From positions 1 to 6,394 of the forward strand of contig JAUMYR010000076.1 in assembly GCA_030528545.1 (NCBI GenBank): a DNA stretch of 6,394 nucleotides. The letters are read 5' to 3'. The DNA comes from Propionibacteriaceae bacterium (GTDB lineage Bacteria; Actinomycetota; Actinomycetes; Propionibacteriales; Propionibacteriaceae). The translations under genes and the position numbers were made by a program. This document shows, piece after piece, positions 5,898 to 6,394 of this stretch. Each line of letters opens with the position of its first letter. Positions within the stretch are counted from its first letter, which is position 1. Below the pieces are notes generated by a model, which was not told where the DNA came from, made no database searches, and worked only from the letters and a program-made list of their open reading frames with translations.

Positions 5898-6394
5898 ATG
5901 ATAGATGGGCCCAAGCCCGCAGCGACGCTTCGGCTGGTCTGGCCCCTGCTCGGGCGCCACCTCTGCAGACTCGTGGCGGTCGTGCTCCTCGGGGTCGGGG
6001 CATCGGTCAGCCTTGGCCTGATGTACCCGGTGGAACGTCACCTGGATACCGCGTCCTGGAGCCTCGCGGAGTTCAATTCCACCGCCGATTTCCTTCTCGC
6101 GGCCGAGGACGAGGCCGAGGTATCCGCCTCCCTCGGCCGCGAGAGCTGCCTGATAACTGGGTGGGCCACCCACCTCACCCGAGGCGAGAGAACCGCCTCT
6201 CGCCTCGAGCTGCTGGGGGTCAATGCCTCCTGCGATCAGCGCCTGACCCCCTACCCACCCGCCGCCCGGGTCGCTTTTTCTCCCGTGCCGGGGCCGGACT
6301 GGGTCGACCTGAGCGCCGACGCCGCAGCCGAGCTCCGGGCCGCACCCGGCGATGTGGTGGACGCCTTCGCCGGTCACGATCGGCCGCCGGTCCG
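5898..6394 (+). CDS. Membrane protein N-terminus, possibly FtsX/MacB-type ABC permease (partial)
   Basis: An open frame of 165 codons starts at the ATG at 5898 and runs off the window without a stop. AGAGGA (5889-5894) is a likely ribosome binding site, 3 nt from the ATG. The protein begins MIDGPKPAATLRLVWPLLGR, then has one strong membrane helix (about residues 24-43, with R20, H21 and R24 at its inner edge) followed by at least 120 soluble residues. Codon third positions are mostly G or C, which supports this strand over the competing minus-strand frame. One helix followed by a large outer domain, with a segment VDLSADAAAELRAAPGDVV (136-154), recalls the 'LS..A..L...GD.V' pattern of MacB-like periplasmic domains in FtsX-family permeases. 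That is a loose match. C84 and C112 could form an outer disulfide. The function is not established. Confidence 0.7.
   Translation, partial: MIDGPKPAATLRLVWPLLGRHLCRLVAVVLLGVGASVSLGLMYPVERHLDTASWSLAEFNSTADFLLAAEDEAEVSASLGRESCLITGWATHLTRGERTASRLELLGVNASCDQRLTPYPPAARVAFSPVPGPDWVDLSADAAAELRAAPGDVVDAFAGHDRPPV

Noticed and set aside
5856..6377. Minus-strand open frame of 173 codons opposite the gene at 5898
   Set aside because: Its product is a low-complexity Gly/Arg/Glu-rich protein. The plus-strand frame has the proper codon bias, a ribosome binding site and a membrane helix.

Overview
The window is GC-rich DNA with the codon use, sparse U-tracts after terminators and gene families of a high-GC Actinomycetota. 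The surface LPXTG protein, the long-chain polyprenyl synthase (menaquinone tail) and the fused fructose PTS permease would fit Propionibacteriaceae or a related actinomycete. That placement is an inference; no rRNA or other marker is present.

Layout. Positions 1-94 show no supportable gene. A strong hairpin (95-139) closes a minus-strand fruA-type gene (152-2062) that encodes a fructose-family PTS permease with domain order EIIB-EIIC-EIIA. The 428-bp gap 2063-2490 holds the fruA leader, a good promoter (-10 at 2155-2160, -35 at 2179-2184) and a cluster of TATCGnnACAC-like repeats just upstream of it (2188-2259). It also holds a hairpin-rich stretch (2279-2370) and the terminator of the next minus-strand gene (2438-2483). 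That gene (2491-4626) encodes a secreted 5'-nucleotidase-family metallophosphoesterase with an LPKTG cell-wall anchor. A minus-strand long-chain polyprenyl diphosphate synthase (4722-5696) lies 95 bp upstream of it. A divergent intergenic region (5697-5897) with a perfect 8+1+8 palindrome leads to a plus-strand gene starting at 5898. It runs off the right edge and looks like the N-terminus of a membrane protein, possibly an FtsX/MacB-type ABC permease.

The genes do not form one pathway. fruA looks like a single-gene unit with its own promoter and terminator, for sugar uptake and phosphorylation. The nucleotidase probably salvages extracellular nucleotides at the cell surface. The prenyl synthase probably supplies the quinone side chain and may be co-transcribed with the nucleotidase. 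I found no convincing undescribed system. The best leads are the repeat cluster upstream of fruA, the B-C-A domain order, the wall-anchored nucleotidase and the duplicated terminator arm.
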